Source of the DNA: Maritalea mediterranea
GTDB lineage: Bacteria > Pseudomonadota > Alphaproteobacteria > Rhizobiales > Devosiaceae
Direction: 5' to 3'
Assembly: GCF_021568695.1 (NCBI RefSeq)
Contig: NZ_JAKGTI010000002.1
Span: forward strand, 372,001 to 436,000
Length of the DNA stretch: 64,000 nt
The notes beneath the pieces are model-generated. The model was not told the DNA's origin. It saw nothing but the letters and a program-made list of their open reading frames with translations, and did no database searches. Shown piece by piece: positions 35,464-44,681 of the stretch. Numbering within the stretch: the stretch's first letter is position 1; the number at the start of each line of letters is the position of its first letter. Made by a program: the position numbers and the translations under genes.

Positions 35464-38400
35464 ATGCCAAAACGTGAAGATATCTCCTCCATTCTTATTG
35501 TCGGTGCCGGCCCAATTATTATTGGTCAGGCCTGCGAATTTGACTATTCAGGCACCCAGGCCTGTAAGGCCCTGAAGGCGGAGGGATACCGCATTATTTT
35601 GGTCAACTCCAACCCGGCCACCATCATGACCGACCCGGACATGGCGGATGCGACCTATATGGAACCGATCACCCCGGAAGTGGTGGCCAAGATCATTGAA
35701 AAAGAGCGCCCCGACGCAATCTTGCCCACCATGGGCGGCCAGACGGCGCTAAACTGCGCCCTCTCCTTGCGCAAAATGGGCGTGTTGGAAAAATATGGTG
35801 TGGAAATGATCGGCGCGACCGCCGAAGCCATCGACAAAGCGGAAGACCGCGAATTGTTCCGCGCAGCCATGGACAAAATCGGGCTGGAAACAGCCAAATC
35901 CATGCTGGCCCACAACATCACCGAAGCGATGGAAGCGCTCGAATTTGTTGGTTTGCCCGCCATTATCCGCCCATCCTTCACCATGGGCGGCACTGGTGGT
36001 GGCGTGGCTTATAACCGGGAAGAGTATCTCTCGATTGTAGAGGCAGGCATCGACGCGTCCCCCACCAACGAAGTGCTGGTGGAAGAAAGCATTATCGGCT
36101 GGAAAGAATATGAGATGGAAGTTGTCCGCGATAAAAAGGACAATTGCATCATCATCTGCTCCATCGAAAATATCGACCCGATGGGCGTGCACACCGGCGA
36201 CAGCATCACCGTGGCCCCGGCCCTCACATTGACCGATAAAGAATATCAGATCATGCGCGACGCCTCTCTGGCGGTGCTGCGCGAGATCGGTGTGGAAACC
36301 GGCGGCTCGAACGTGCAGTTCGCCGTGAACCCGGCAGATGGCCGCCTGATCGTGATTGAAATGAACCCGCGTGTGTCGCGTTCCTCCGCGCTGGCCTCGA
36401 AAGCCACAGGCTTCCCCATCGCCAAGGTCGCCGCACGTCTGGCGGTCGGCTACACACTAGACGAGCTGGAAAACGACATCACCGGCGGCGCAACACCGGC
36501 CAGCTTTGAGCCAAGCATCGATTATGTGGTCACCAAAATCCCACGCTTTGCCTTTGAGAAATTCCCTGGCTCAGACAATCGTTTGACCACCGCTATGAAA
36601 TCCGTGGGCGAAGCCATGGCCATAGGTCGTACCTTCCAGGAAAGCTTCCAAAAAGCGTTGCGCTCTTTGGAAACCGGCCTCTCCGGCTTCAACGAAATCG
36701 AAATTAAAGGCCTTGGCTCCGGCGACGATAAAAACGCCGTGCGCGCCGCCTTGGGCACCCCAACGCCAGATCGCATTTTGGTGGTGGCACAGGCCATGCG
36801 GCTGGGCTTTGACGATGAGTTTATCTTCCGCGCCTGCGCCATCGACCCATGGGTATTGGAGCAAATTCGCGGCATTGTTGAGATGGAAGAAAAGGTCAAA
36901 GCCTATGGCCTGCCGGACAATGCCCAACAAATGCGCAAACTGAAAAGCATGGGCTTTTCTGATGCGCGGCTGGCTGACCTTTCTGGCAAAAAGCCCCGCG
37001 AAATCAAAGCCATTCGCGACGAAATGGACGTACATCCGGTCTACAAGCGCATCGACACGTGCGCCGCTGAGTTCGCCTCACCGACCGCCTATATGTACTC
37101 GACCTATGAAGCGCCTTTTGCCGGTGAATTGGTGAATGAGGCCGAGCCGAGCGACCGCAAAAAGATCGTGATTCTGGGCGGCGGCCCCAACCGGATTGGT
37201 CAGGGCATCGAGTTCGACTATTGCTGCTGTCACGCCTCGTTCGCCTGCGCAGATGCAGGATATGAAACCATCATGGTCAACTGCAACCCCGAAACCGTTT
37301 CCACTGACTATGACACATCTGATCGGCTCTATTTTGAGCCGTTGACCAAGGAAGATGTGCTGGAAATCCTGCGTACCGAGCAGTCTAAAGGCACATTGGC
37401 GGGCGTAATCGTACAGTTTGGCGGACAGACCCCGCTGAAGCTTGCCAACGATATTAAACGCGCGGGCTTCCCGATCCTCGGCACCCAGCCAGAGCAGATT
37501 GATCTCGCCGAAGACCGGGATCACTTTAAAAAGCTCTTGGACGATCTAGAGTTGACCCAGCCCTCAAACGGCATTGCCCACTCGCTGGAACAGGCGCGCA
37601 TTGTGGCAGAAAATATCTCCTATCCGCTGGTGATCCGCCCCTCCAACGTGCTGGGCGGTCGTGCGATGGTGATTGCGCACAATTCGGATGAGTTTGAAGA
37701 TTATGTGCAAGGCACCCTCACCGAACTGGTGCCCCCTCATATCCGGCAAAAATATCCAAATGACAAAACCGGCCAGATCAACTCTGTGCTCGCTGAAGGC
37801 CCGCTGCTGTTTGACAGCTATCTCGGCGGCGCGATCGAGATTGATGTGGATGCATTGTGCGATGGCAAAGATGTCTTTGTTGCCGGAATCATGGAACATA
37901 TTGAAGAAGCTGGTGTGCACTCTGGCGACAGCGCCTGCACCCTGCCGCCGCGGTCCTTGAGCGATGAGACGATCGAGGAAATCAAACGCCAGACCCGCGA
38001 TCTGGCCCTAGCCCTGAATGTGGGCGGCCTGATGAATGTGCAATATGCGCTCAAAGACGATCAGCTCTATGTGCTGGAGGTGAACCCACGTGCCTCACGG
38101 ACCGTGCCGTTCGTCGCCAAAGTTATCGGCTACCCGATTGCCGCCATCGCCTCCCGCATTATGGCGGGCGAAAGCCTCGCCAGCTTTGGCCTGACAGAGC
38201 GTAAGCTAAAACATATTGCGGTCAAGGAAGCGGTCTTCCCCTTCGCCCGTTTCCCGGGTGTGGATACGGTTTTGGGGCCGGAAATGCGCTCCACTGGTGA
38301 AGTGATCGGCATGGACAATGATTACGCCATCGCCTTTGCCAAAAGCCAGTTGGGCGGCGGCACCAAGGTGCCTAAGTCCGGCACCGTATTCGTCTCCGTG

Positions 38401-38775
38401 CGCGATCAGGACAAGGCCGCGATTTTGGCCTCTGTGCAAAAGCTGGCCGAAGTCGGCTTTAAAGTCATCGCCACCAGCGGCACCAAACGCTATCTCACCG
38501 AAAATGGCATTGAGTGTAAAAAGGTCAATAAAGTGCTTGAAGGGCGCCCCCACATTGTCGACGCCATGAAAAATGGTGAAGTGCAATTGGTGATCAATAC
38601 CACCGAAGGGGCACAGGCCCTGCGCGACAGCCGCGACTTGCGGCGCACGGCTTTGTTAAACAAAATCCCTTATTACACCACCATTGCCGGCGCGATTGCT
38701 GCGGTTGAGGGTATCGTGGCCTACTCAACCGACAATTTGAAAGTCACCTCGGTACAGGATTATTTCGCGGCATAG
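35464..38775 (+). CDS. carB: carbamoyl-phosphate synthase large subunit CarB
   Basis: 1103 residues from the ATG at 35464, which aligns with the usual start MPKRxDI. The two ATP-grasp halves ([21 protein letters not shown] and [22 protein letters not shown]) and the C-terminal allosteric MGS domain ([14 protein letters not shown]...ATSGTKRYL) are complete. It makes carbamoyl phosphate with ammonia from CarA. It lies separate from carA with about 10 kb between, and appears to have its own promoter. Confidence 0.98.
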   Translation: MPKREDISSILIVGAGPIIIGQACEFDYSGTQACKALKAEGYRIILVNSNPATIMTDPDMADATYMEPITPEVVAKIIEKERPDAILPTMGGQTALNCALSLRKMGVLEKYGVEMIGATAEAIDKAEDRELFRAAMDKIGLETAKSMLAHNITEAMEALEFVGLPAIIRPSFTMGGTGGGVAYNREEYLSIVEAGIDASPTNEVLVEESIIGWKEYEMEVVRDKKDNCIIICSIENIDPMGVHTGDSITVAPALTLTDKEYQIMRDASLAVLREIGVETGGSNVQFAVNPADGRLIVIEMNPRVSRSSALASKATGFPIAKVAARLAVGYTLDELENDITGGATPASFEPSIDYVVTKIPRFAFEKFPGSDNRLTTAMKSVGEAMAIGRTFQESFQKALRSLETGLSGFNEIEIKGLGSGDDKNAVRAALGTPTPDRILVVAQAMRLGFDDEFIFRACAIDPWVLEQIRGIVEMEEKVKAYGLPDNAQQMRKLKSMGFSDARLADLSGKKPREIKAIRDEMDVHPVYKRIDTCAAEFASPTAYMYSTYEAPFAGELVNEAEPSDRKKIVILGGGPNRIGQGIEFDYCCCHASFACADAGYETIMVNCNPETVSTDYDTSDRLYFEPLTKEDVLEILRTEQSKGTLAGVIVQFGGQTPLKLANDIKRAGFPILGTQPEQIDLAEDRDHFKKLLDDLELTQPSNGIAHSLEQARIVAENISYPLVIRPSNVLGGRAMVIAHNSDEFEDYVQGTLTELVPPHIRQKYPNDKTGQINSVLAEGPLLFDSYLGGAIEIDVDALCDGKDVFVAGIMEHIEEAGVHSGDSACTLPPRSLSDETIEEIKRQTRDLALALNVGGLMNVQYALKDDQLYVLEVNPRASRTVPFVAKVIGYPIAAIASRIMAGESLASFGLTERKLKHIAVKEAVFPFARFPGVDTVLGPEMRSTGEVIGMDNDYAIAFAKSQLGGGTKVPKSGTVFVSVRDQDKAAILASVQKLAEVGFKVIATSGTKRYLTENGIECKKVNKVLEGRPHIVDAMKNGEVQLVINTTEGAQALRDSRDLRRTALLNKIPYYTTIAGAIAAVEGIVAYSTDNLKVTSVQDYFAA

Positions 38776-38802
38776 CTATTTCTGATCGCGTTTGAAAAAT
38801 TG

Positions 38803-38838
38803 AGTGGGCAGCCCGACCAATAGGCTGCCCACTTTTTT
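38803..38838 (+). terminator. rho-independent terminator after carB
   Basis: AGTGGGCAGCC and GGCTGCCCACT form a perfect 11-base stem with a 9-base loop, ending in six T's. It is 28 bases past the carB stop. Confidence 0.95.
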
Positions 38839-38976
38839 GCGCGCACAAACCAAAGGCGTGAGATCTTAAAGGGCGCCTGTCAGTGCAAACCATGCCCCGT
38901 CTCGGCATGGGCGCAAATCCCCACAGCAAAAGCCAGGGGGCCATCAGGAGAAAACGGTGAAATGGAGAATGTTTCA

Positions 38977-39201
38977 TCAGCCGATAACTCCCAATATGTA
39001 AAGCAGTGTCACCACCACCAATATTGCTTTCCAGAACCAGAAACCCGTTTTTGCTGCCAAGATAAACTGGCACCCCACTGGATCACGGCTCAACGCAATT
39101 TGCGGCTCAGCAAAATGCTGTCGTTCAGAAAACACCACGATGACAAAAAGGCTCATCATCAAAACCGTCAGGCCCATAAAGACATAAACAACATACATCA
39201 T
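38977..39201 (-). CDS. small membrane protein coupled to globin gene
   Basis: 74 residues with two hydrophobic segments (VYVFMGLTVLMMSLFVIVVF and WFWKAILVVVTLLYILGVI) and a polar middle with one Cys. The start ATG overlaps the globin stop (ATGA), so it is co-translated. I do not recognise the family; an association with NO detoxification or electron transfer is only suggested by the operon. Confidence 0.7.
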   Translation of the reverse strand: MMYVVYVFMGLTVLMMSLFVIVVFSERQHFAEPQIALSRDPVGCQFILAAKTGFWFWKAILVVVTLLYILGVIG

Positions 39202-39635
39202 GCCTGCACTCCCAATTCCTCATCCGGATCATAAAACATGCCCATCATCAGGCTGCGGGCAATATTGCGGGCGCGGTCATTGAAAAAAGCTTTGGCTTCG
39301 GGGCTGGGCGCAATCTCTTCAAGATTTTCATCAAACAGCTGCAGCCATTTGGCAAAATGCGCCTTGGTCACATTTTTCAGCTTGAGATGCGCCGGCATGG
39401 GGCGCCCTTCATATTCACCAGTCTTCAAGGCAATGGCCCGCCAAAACTGCTTCATCTTGATCAGATGCGGCTCCCATTGATCCTCAATCACCTGATCAAA
39501 GATCGGGCCCAGCTCAGGATCATTGCGCACTTTGGTGTAAAACCCGTCCACCATGGCCGATACAAAGTCTGCATCAATGCCATAGGCCTTGGCCTGACGC
39601 CGATAATTCTCGCGATGCACCTCTGCAAAACTCAT
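39198..39635 (-). CDS. group III truncated haemoglobin
   Basis: 145 residues from the ATG at 39635 behind AAGG; an ATG five codons upstream is also possible. The sequence FVSAMVDGFYTKVRNDPELGPIF, the proximal His region (MPAHLKLKNVTKAHFAKWLQLFDENL) and the class-III length fit a trHbIII, which binds O2/NO. An NsrR-type operator sits 18 bases upstream and the NsrR-type gene is divergent, pointing to a role in nitric-oxide defence. Confidence 0.88.
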   Translation of the reverse strand: MSFAEVHRENYRRQAKAYGIDADFVSAMVDGFYTKVRNDPELGPIFDQVIEDQWEPHLIKMKQFWRAIALKTGEYEGRPMPAHLKLKNVTKAHFAKWLQLFDENLEEIAPSPEAKAFFNDRARNIARSLMMGMFYDPDEELGVQA

Positions 39636-39652
39636 TTGAATCGCCTTCATAA

Positions 39653-39675
39653 AAGATGTATATTAAATGCATCTT
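39653..39675. promoter_or_regulatory. NsrR-type operator
   Basis: AAGATGTAT and ATGCATCTT are inverted 9-base arms (one mismatch) about ATTAA, the shape of the NsrR consensus GATGYATTTNAAATRCATC. It lies in the gap between the globin and NsrR-type genes and can serve both. Confidence 0.85.
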
Positions 39676-39735
39676 TACAAATCCGGCCAAAAAATTCAAC
39701 CGTTAATTTAGCCAAATCGACAAGTGAGACAATTT

Positions 39736-40188
39736 GTGCAGCTAACATCACAAACAGACTACAGCCTTCGCCTCCTCATGCTGCTGGGCATGGTGGCCCC
39801 CAAAAAGATGACCATTGGGCAGGTCGCCAACATTTTGCGGCTGAAAAAGAACCACCTCACCAAAATTGTGCATCATCTGGCCAAGCACAATATTCTGCAC
39901 ACCACGCGCGGCAAAGCCGGCGGCATCAGCCTAAGTGATGAAGCCGCAAATAAAACAATTGCCGAACTCATCCGCATCTCAGAGCCGAACTTTTCATTAG
40001 TCGAGTGTCTTGATCGGCAAAAATGCGCCTGTGAATTCGCCGGATATTGTGAACTAACTACACTGTTTACTTCAGCAAGAAGTGCTTTTTTTGATGTGTT
40101 GGGGGAAAAAACTTTGAGCGATATTTTAAAAAGCAAAAAACAATCATCTCCGTTACTTAATCAACGGATTGTATCCGAAAACTTGTAA
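39736..40188 (+). CDS. nsrR: NsrR-type Rrf2-family nitric-oxide-sensing repressor
   Basis: 150 residues if started at the GTG at 39736, giving the family start MQLTSQTDYSLRLL; a GTG four codons earlier is an alternative. The winged helix is MTIGQVANILRLKKNHLTKIVHHLAKHNILHTTRGKAGGISL. Cys91, Cys97, Cys99 and Cys105 offer cluster ligands (the known set is Cys91, Cys96, Cys102 in E. coli NsrR). NsrR binds a [Fe-S] cluster and is inactivated by NO. Divergent from the globin with its operator between. Confidence 0.87.
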   Translation: MQLTSQTDYSLRLLMLLGMVAPKKMTIGQVANILRLKKNHLTKIVHHLAKHNILHTTRGKAGGISLSDEAANKTIAELIRISEPNFSLVECLDRQKCACEFAGYCELTTLFTSARSAFFDVLGEKTLSDILKSKKQSSPLLNQRIVSENL

Positions 40189-40385
40189 AATTTTATTCGG
40201 AAAACAGGTTTGTTTTGACTTGAAAATGTCACAAATAACTCTTACTCTTCAACCATCGACTATTGGCCGAACGATCTGGCCGGAGCTACCTCCGCGAACT
40301 AAACCGTTTCTACCAACATCGATTACAGCCCTGGTGCGATCGATGCATTGGGGAAACTGGCACTACATTCGCGAAAGGAATTACT

Positions 40386-40595
40386 ATGCCTCAAGGTACC
40401 GTTAAATGGTTCAACACCCAAAAGGGCTATGGCTTCATTCAACCTGACGAAGGCGGCAACGACGTTTTTGTACACATTTCAGCTGTACAAAAAGCGGGCA
40501 TGCCAAGCTTGGACGAAGGTCAAAAAGTCTCTTACGAGATTTTGCAGGACCAGCGTTCTGGCAAATCTTCTGCTGGTGAACTGGCAGCGCTTTAA
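40386..40595 (+). CDS. cold-shock protein (CspA family)
   Basis: 69 residues from the ATG at 40386 behind AAAGGA, with RNP1 KGYGFI and RNP2 VFVHIS intact. The small beta-barrel binds single-stranded RNA/DNA and acts as an RNA chaperone. About 197 bases separate it from the NsrR stop. Part of this is likely a long leader as in cold-inducible csp mRNAs. Longer in-frame ATGs upstream have no ribosome site. Confidence 0.95.
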   Translation: MPQGTVKWFNTQKGYGFIQPDEGGNDVFVHISAVQKAGMPSLDEGQKVSYEILQDQRSGKSSAGELAAL

Positions 40596-40711
40596 GTTTG
40601 GCACCTTGCCAGATTTATGCCACCATTGACTGATTAAGGTGGCACCACCAAATAATGATCGCGGCTTGTCAAATGTCCAGTCGCGATTATAATTATAAAA
40701 GATAAGGAATG

Positions 40712-40738
40712 CGGCTCCACATGAAGGGGCCGATTTTT
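40712..40738 (+). terminator. terminator after cold-shock gene
   Basis: CGGCTCC and GGGGCCG pair (one U-G) across a 7-base loop, then ATTTTT. It is 117 bases past the csp stop. Confidence 0.7.
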
Positions 40739-40830
40739 CGTTTAGCGACCGTTTGCAACAAACCGATTTGGTCGGGCTTGCCCGGCCGGAAGAAGCTTTG
40801 TGTAAGCGCAACTAAAAGGATGTGAGCTTT

Positions 40831-41304
40831 ATGGATAAAATCCCAATGACCGTTTCGGGTCACCAGGCCTTGCGCGAAGAACTGAACAATCGCCTGTCAG
40901 TCGAACGCCCGCGCATCATCCAAGATATTTCTGAAGCGCGCGCCCATGGCGACCTGTCAGAAAATGCCGAATATCACGCGGCAAAAGAACAGCAGAGCCT
41001 CAATGAAGGGCGCATTCAGGAGCTGGAAAGCATTCTAGCGCTTGCCGATGTCATTGATGTGTCCAAACTGCGTGGCGACACGGTTAAATTTGGCGCCACC
41101 GTGCTCTTGATTGACGAAGATACTGAGCAGGAAAAAACCTATCAGATCGTCGGCGATCCTGAAGCAGACGCCAGTGCGGGCCGAATCTCAATCTCCTCTC
41201 CTATTTCCCGTGCTTTGATCGGCAAAGAAGTGGGTGACAGCATTGAAGTGACCGCCCCCGGTGGCGCCCGCTCGTACGAGATTTTGGAAGTCAAATATAT
41301 CTAA
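40831..41304 (+). CDS. greA: transcription elongation factor GreA
   Basis: 157 residues from the ATG at 40831, 10 bases after AAAAGGA; a GTG 3 codons earlier is too close to that site. The coiled-coil N-terminus carries the catalytic acidic tip in [22 protein letters not shown], and the C-terminal domain binds RNA polymerase ([33 protein letters not shown]). It rescues backtracked polymerase by stimulating transcript cleavage. Confidence 0.97.
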   Translation: MDKIPMTVSGHQALREELNNRLSVERPRIIQDISEARAHGDLSENAEYHAAKEQQSLNEGRIQELESILALADVIDVSKLRGDTVKFGATVLLIDEDTEQEKTYQIVGDPEADASAGRISISSPISRALIGKEVGDSIEVTAPGGARSYEILEVKYI

Positions 41305-41330
41305 TTTGACCGCATGTCTGAGACAAATTG

Positions 41331-41360
41331 CCCCGGCTTTGCCAAAAGCCGGGGTTTTCT
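41331..41360 (+). terminator. rho-independent terminator after greA
   Basis: CCCCGGCTTT and AAAGCCGGGG pair perfectly with loop GCCA, then TTTTCTTTT. It is 27 bases past the greA stop. Confidence 0.95.
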
Positions 41361-41459
41361 TTTCTCTTTTTGTGCACGTAGCCCCGCGACTTCTTGCAAC
41401 CGGGCACAGCGATACATAAACTATAGACAACACTAATATTCGAAGAGAAGGTTGCGCAT

Positions 41460-42413
41460 ATGCACGCTCCTGTCATGATCATTGGCTCCGGCCCGGCAGG
41501 CTATTCGGCCGCCATCTATGCCGCTCGCGCCATGCTTGAACCGGTTGTAATTCAGGGCATTCAGCCCGGCGGACAACTCACCATCACCACCGAGGTAGAA
41601 AACTATCCGGGCTTCGCCGATATGATCCAAGGCCCCTGGCTGATGGAACAGATGAAAGCGCAGGCCGAAAATATGGGCACCAAAATGGTCACCGACACCG
41701 TTGTCGGCGTTGATCTGGACAAACGTCCCTTCACCCTCACCGGCGATAGCGGCACCATCTATACCTGCGATGCGCTGGTGATCGCCACTGGCGCCCAGGC
41801 CAAATGGCTCGGCCTGCCGTCTGAACAGGCCTTCCAAGGCTTTGGCGTTTCTGCCTGTGCCACCTGCGATGGCTTTTTCTATCGCGACAAGCATGTGATC
41901 GTTGTGGGCGGCGGCAACACCGCTGTGGAAGAAGCCCTGTTCCTCACAAACTTCGCCTCCAAGGTCACCGTGGTCCACCGCCGCGATTCGTTCCGCGCTG
42001 AAAAAATCTTGCAGCAGCGTCTGTTCAAAAATGAAAAAATCGAAGTCATTTGGGACAGCGAGTTGGAAGAAGTCACCGGCACGGACGGGATTCCAAAATC
42101 CGTTACGGGCGCAAAAATCAAAAACCGCAACACCGGCGAAATTACTGAGATGGACGTGGATGGCATCTTTATCGCCATTGGCCACGCCCCAGCAACCAAC
42201 CTGTTTGAAGGAAAATTGGAGATGAAGCATGGCGGCTATCTGGTCACCGCACCGGACAGCACTGCCACCAGCATCCCAGGCGTATATGCCGCGGGCGACG
42301 TGACGGACGATATTTATCGTCAGGCGGTCACTGCCGCAGGCATGGGCTGTATGGCCGCACTGGAAGCTGAGAAGTTTTTGGCTGAACAAGAAGTCGCCGA
42401 GGCGGCTGAATAA
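41460..42413 (+). CDS. trxB: thioredoxin reductase
   Basis: 317 residues with the FAD motif GSGPAGYSAAIYAARA, the redox pair Cys133 and Cys136 (SACATCDGFF) and the NADPH motif GGGNTAVEEALFL. It is a cytoplasmic flavoenzyme that reduces thioredoxin with NADPH. The ATG at 41460 has GAGAAGG upstream. The last base overlaps the start of the LsrB-type gene (TAATG), so the two are co-translated. Confidence 0.97.
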   Translation: MHAPVMIIGSGPAGYSAAIYAARAMLEPVVIQGIQPGGQLTITTEVENYPGFADMIQGPWLMEQMKAQAENMGTKMVTDTVVGVDLDKRPFTLTGDSGTIYTCDALVIATGAQAKWLGLPSEQAFQGFGVSACATCDGFFYRDKHVIVVGGGNTAVEEALFLTNFASKVTVVHRRDSFRAEKILQQRLFKNEKIEVIWDSELEEVTGTDGIPKSVTGAKIKNRNTGEITEMDVDGIFIAIGHAPATNLFEGKLEMKHGGYLVTAPDSTATSIPGVYAAGDVTDDIYRQAVTAAGMGCMAALEAEKFLAEQEVAEAAE

Positions 42414-43309
42414 TGGCCATTGATTGGGACCGCCTCAGAATTTTTCATGTCGTTGCCGAAGCTGGCAGTTTTACCCATGCGGGTGAGCGTTTGGGCATGA
42501 GCCAATCGGCGGTCTCCCGTCAAATCTCGTCTCTCGAGGATAGTCTGGGCCTCAAACTGTTTATTCGCCATGCCCGCGGCCTGGTGATGACAGAGGTGGG
42601 CGAGCAATTGTTCCGCACCGCCCACCGCATGGCTTGGGAACTGCAATCGGTTGAAGCCCAAATGACCGAAAGTCAGGACATGCCGTCTGGCCCGCTTCTG
42701 GTCACCACCACAGTTGGCTTCGGCTCAACTTGGCTCACTTCGCGGATAGACGAGTTTTTGGACCGCTACCCCACTATCCAACTTGAAATCAAATTGAACG
42801 ATTCTGAATTGGATCTAGCCATGCGTGAGGCGGATGTCGCCATCCGTTTGCACCGCCCCAACCAGTCCGAACTGATTCAACGCAAATTGTTCACCGTGCA
42901 CTTCCACCTCTATGCCGCAACGTCCTACCTAGAAAAATTCGGCATCCCCAATAGTGTGGAAGATCTCGACAATCATCGAATTATCACGTTCGGGAATCCC
43001 AGCCCTGAATATTTGGGCGATGTGAATTATCTTGAGCGTCTGGGCCGTCCGGAGAACAATCCACGCCAGCCCATTTTACGCGTCAACGCCATTTACGGCA
43101 TGATGCAAGCGGCGCGCGAAGGCATTGGCATCGCCATGCTGCCTGACTATATCACTGAGGGCGAGCCTAGCCTTGTGCAAGTGTTGGACGATGCGGAAAC
43201 CCCTGAATTTGAAACATATTTCGTTTATCCACCCGCTTTGAAAGCCTCAAAACGGGTCGGCGTTTTCCGCGATTTTCTGGTCTCCAAAGCCCGCGATTGG
43301 GCGTTCTAA
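42413..43309 (+). CDS. lsrB: LysR-type regulator of the LsrB/VtlR group
   Basis: 298 residues. The start MAIDWDRLRIFHVVAEAGSFTHAGERLGMSQSAVSRQIS, RHARGLVMTE, DCAIRL-like DVAIRLHRPNQSELIQRKLFTVHFHLYAA and the YFVYPPALKASKRVGVFRDF end all agree with LsrB (Sinorhizobium) and VtlR (Brucella/Agrobacterium). These respond to oxidative stress and activate small RNAs and small proteins. It overlaps trxB, and the first of four promoter boxes of LysR type begins 20 bases after its stop. A role in driving those RNAs is inference from adjacency. Confidence 0.9.
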   Translation: MAIDWDRLRIFHVVAEAGSFTHAGERLGMSQSAVSRQISSLEDSLGLKLFIRHARGLVMTEVGEQLFRTAHRMAWELQSVEAQMTESQDMPSGPLLVTTTVGFGSTWLTSRIDEFLDRYPTIQLEIKLNDSELDLAMREADVAIRLHRPNQSELIQRKLFTVHFHLYAATSYLEKFGIPNSVEDLDNHRIITFGNPSPEYLGDVNYLERLGRPENNPRQPILRVNAIYGMMQAAREGIGIAMLPDYITEGEPSLVQVLDDAETPEFETYFVYPPALKASKRVGVFRDFLVSKARDWAF

Positions 43310-43328
43310 CCACATCTGATTTCGACAT

Positions 43329-43394
43329 ATGCATAGAACGCATATCTGATATGAGCAATTAACATTTGCTAAACCAAAGCGCTGTGTGCATAAC
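43329..43394 (+). promoter_or_regulatory. promoter of small RNA 1, with LysR-type box
   Basis: The box ATGC-N7-GCAT at 43329-43343 (T-N11-A) is followed exactly 6 bases on by the half-site ATATG (43349-43353). After 12 more bases comes the -35 TTGCTA (43366-43371), and after 17 the -10 CATAAC (43389-43394). The box centre lies 65 bases before the predicted start at about 43401. Confidence 0.8.
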
Positions 43395-43400
43395 GCGCCT

Positions 43401-43515
43401 CAAGAAAAGCGGCAAACAAAAGTTGTTCCTCCTCCCTCAACTTTGTCGCTATTCCCTCCTTGTAAGAGGTTTCCTCTTGAATTCTCAGCCCCATCTTCGG
43501 ATGGGGCTTTTTTTT
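43401..43515 (+). ncRNA. CCUCCUCCC-motif small RNA 1 (cuckoo/CcsR-type)
   Basis: About 115 bases. Hairpin 1 has stem AAAGTTG/CAACTTT (43419-43444) around loop TTCCTCCTCCCT. A small AAGAGG/CCTCTT stem follows. The terminator is AGCCCCATC-TTCG-GATGGGGCT then eight T's. The CCTCCTCCC loop is complementary to the Shine-Dalgarno motif, so the RNA probably represses translation of targets. It lacks the second motif-bearing hairpin seen in the other three. Confidence 0.8.
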
Positions 43516-43540
43516 GTGCAAATATACCAAACAAGCAGCC

Positions 43541-43606
43541 ATGCAAATTGCGCATACCCCATATGCGCCAACCCCCATTGGCAAACCGGATGTGATGCGC
43601 CATATA
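43541..43606 (+). promoter_or_regulatory. promoter of small RNA 2, with LysR-type box
   Basis: Box ATGC-N7-GCAT at 43541-43555, half-site ATATG at 43561-43565, -35 TTGGCA at 43578-43583, 17-base spacer, -10 CATATA at 43601-43606. The spacings are identical to those of the promoter of RNA 1. Confidence 0.82.
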
Positions 43607-43612
43607 GGGGTC

Positions 43613-43742
43613 ATAACGTGATGACAACGTCCTCCTCCTCCCAAGTTGTCAAATCGTTTTAGGCAGACAACGTCCCTCCTCCCTCGCTGTCTGCCCTACT
43701 TATTCCAAGACCTCGCCTCCTCCCGGCGAGGTCTTTTTTTTT
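43613..43742 (+). ncRNA. CCUCCUCCC-motif small RNA 2 (cuckoo/CcsR-type)
   Basis: About 130 bases, predicted to start at ATAACG. Hairpin 1 is TGACAAC/GTTGTCA (43622-43651) with loop GTCCTCCTCCTCCCAA. Hairpin 2 is GGCAGACA/TGTCTGCC (43662-43695) with CCCTCCTCCCTC in the loop. The terminator AAGACCTCGC/GCGAGGTCTT carries CTCCTCCCG in its own loop and ends in nine T's, so this RNA exposes three anti-Shine-Dalgarno loops. Confidence 0.85.
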
Positions 43743-43768
43743 GCGCTGATTTGTAGGGCTCAGCACCC

Positions 43769-43834
43769 ATGCGAAAAGCGCACGGCTTCTATGCGCAGAT
43801 GCCTCTTGTTTTTTGTCCCGGGAAGGAACATATC
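43769..43834 (+). promoter_or_regulatory. promoter of small RNA 3, with LysR-type box
   Basis: Box ATGC-N7-GCAC at 43769-43783 (last base differs from the other three), half-site CTATG at 43789-43793, -35 TTGTTT at 43806-43811, 17-base spacer, -10 CATATC at 43829-43834. Spacings identical to promoters 1 and 2. Confidence 0.78.
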
Positions 43835-43840
43835 TCCCTC

Positions 43841-43966
43841 ATAAGAGTTGAGCACGTACCTCCTCCCAACGAGTGAGACTCTTCAGAGTAAAGCAGACTC
43901 GTCCCTCCTCCCTCGACGTCTGCTGCAACTTCAAAGACCCCATCCAGACGGTGGGGTCTTTTTTTT
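43841..43966 (+). ncRNA. CCUCCUCCC-motif small RNA 3 (cuckoo/CcsR-type)
   Basis: About 126 bases, predicted start ATAAGAG as in RNA 4. Hairpin 1 pairs AAGAGT/ACTCTT (43843-43883) and encloses ACCTCCTCCCA. Hairpin 2 is AGCAGAC/GTCTGCT (43892-43924) with CCCTCCTCCCTC in the loop. The terminator AAGACCCCA/TGGGGTCTT ends in eight T's. Confidence 0.83.
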
Positions 43967-44029
43967 GCGCCCATATTGGCGCGCGGTCGGCCCCATGCTA
44001 TCCCCATCAACTGATAGGGGATTGTCATT

Positions 44030-44668
44030 ATGCTTTGGTCCGAAATTCTGACCTTCACCTTTGTTGCCACTTTGTTGGTTATCTCCCCCGGCCCCAACGG
44101 TGTGCTCATCGCCAAAACGGTCCCCACCTCAGGCCGCGCCACAGGCTTTGCCAATGTGCTGGGCTTTCTCACAGCCTTTTACCTGCATGGCGCGCTCTCC
44201 ATTCTGGGCATCTCCGTCATTCTTGTGAATTCTGCTTTTGCCTTCACCCTGGTCAAATATCTGGGCGCTGCCTATTTGTGCTGGATTGGGTTTAAAGCAC
44301 TCTGGGCCGCCTATAAGGGCATTGCACCTACCGCGGAGATTGCCCCAGCCCGGCGCAAAAGAAGCTTGTTCAAAGCCTATGTGGAGGGCTTACTCACCAA
44401 TGCCCTCAACCCAAAAGTGTCCATGTTCTATCTCGCCGCCTTCCCGCAATTCATAACGCCCGGTGAAGCGGCAATCGCCACATCATTCCTGCTGGTCTTT
44501 ATCCATTCAACGATCAATGCGATCTGGTTTGGCGCGATGGTGCTGCTTTTTTCCGGGCTAACGGGATTTGCACGGTCGGGCAAGGTGCAGCGCCGGCTTA
44601 AGGGCGTCACCGGGTTGGTCTTTGTTGGCTTTGGCCTCAAACTGGCCAGTTTCCGCCCAAACGCATAG
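44030..44668 (+). CDS. LysE-family amino-acid exporter
   Basis: 212 residues with about six membrane segments; the signature SPGPNGVLIAKT near residues 19-30 is typical of LysE/RhtB translocators, which export amino acids or related metabolites. It lies inside the small-RNA array, between RNA 3 and the promoter of RNA 4, on the same strand. RNA 3's terminator is upstream, so it needs its own promoter, which I cannot define. Confidence 0.88.
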   Translation: MLWSEILTFTFVATLLVISPGPNGVLIAKTVPTSGRATGFANVLGFLTAFYLHGALSILGISVILVNSAFAFTLVKYLGAAYLCWIGFKALWAAYKGIAPTAEIAPARRKRSLFKAYVEGLLTNALNPKVSMFYLAAFPQFITPGEAAIATSFLLVFIHSTINAIWFGAMVLLFSGLTGFARSGKVQRRLKGVTGLVFVGFGLKLASFRPNA

Positions 44669-44681
44669 GTCTCGAGCACCC

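Noticed and set aside
41433-42389. 318-codon open frame antisense to trxB
   Set aside because: Composition is His/Ala/Gly-rich without recognisable motifs, and trxB on the opposite strand is unambiguous.
43366-43662. short open frames in both directions across the small-RNA array
   Set aside because: They span promoters, hairpins and terminators, and their sequences follow from the repeated C-rich motifs; no ribosome sites.
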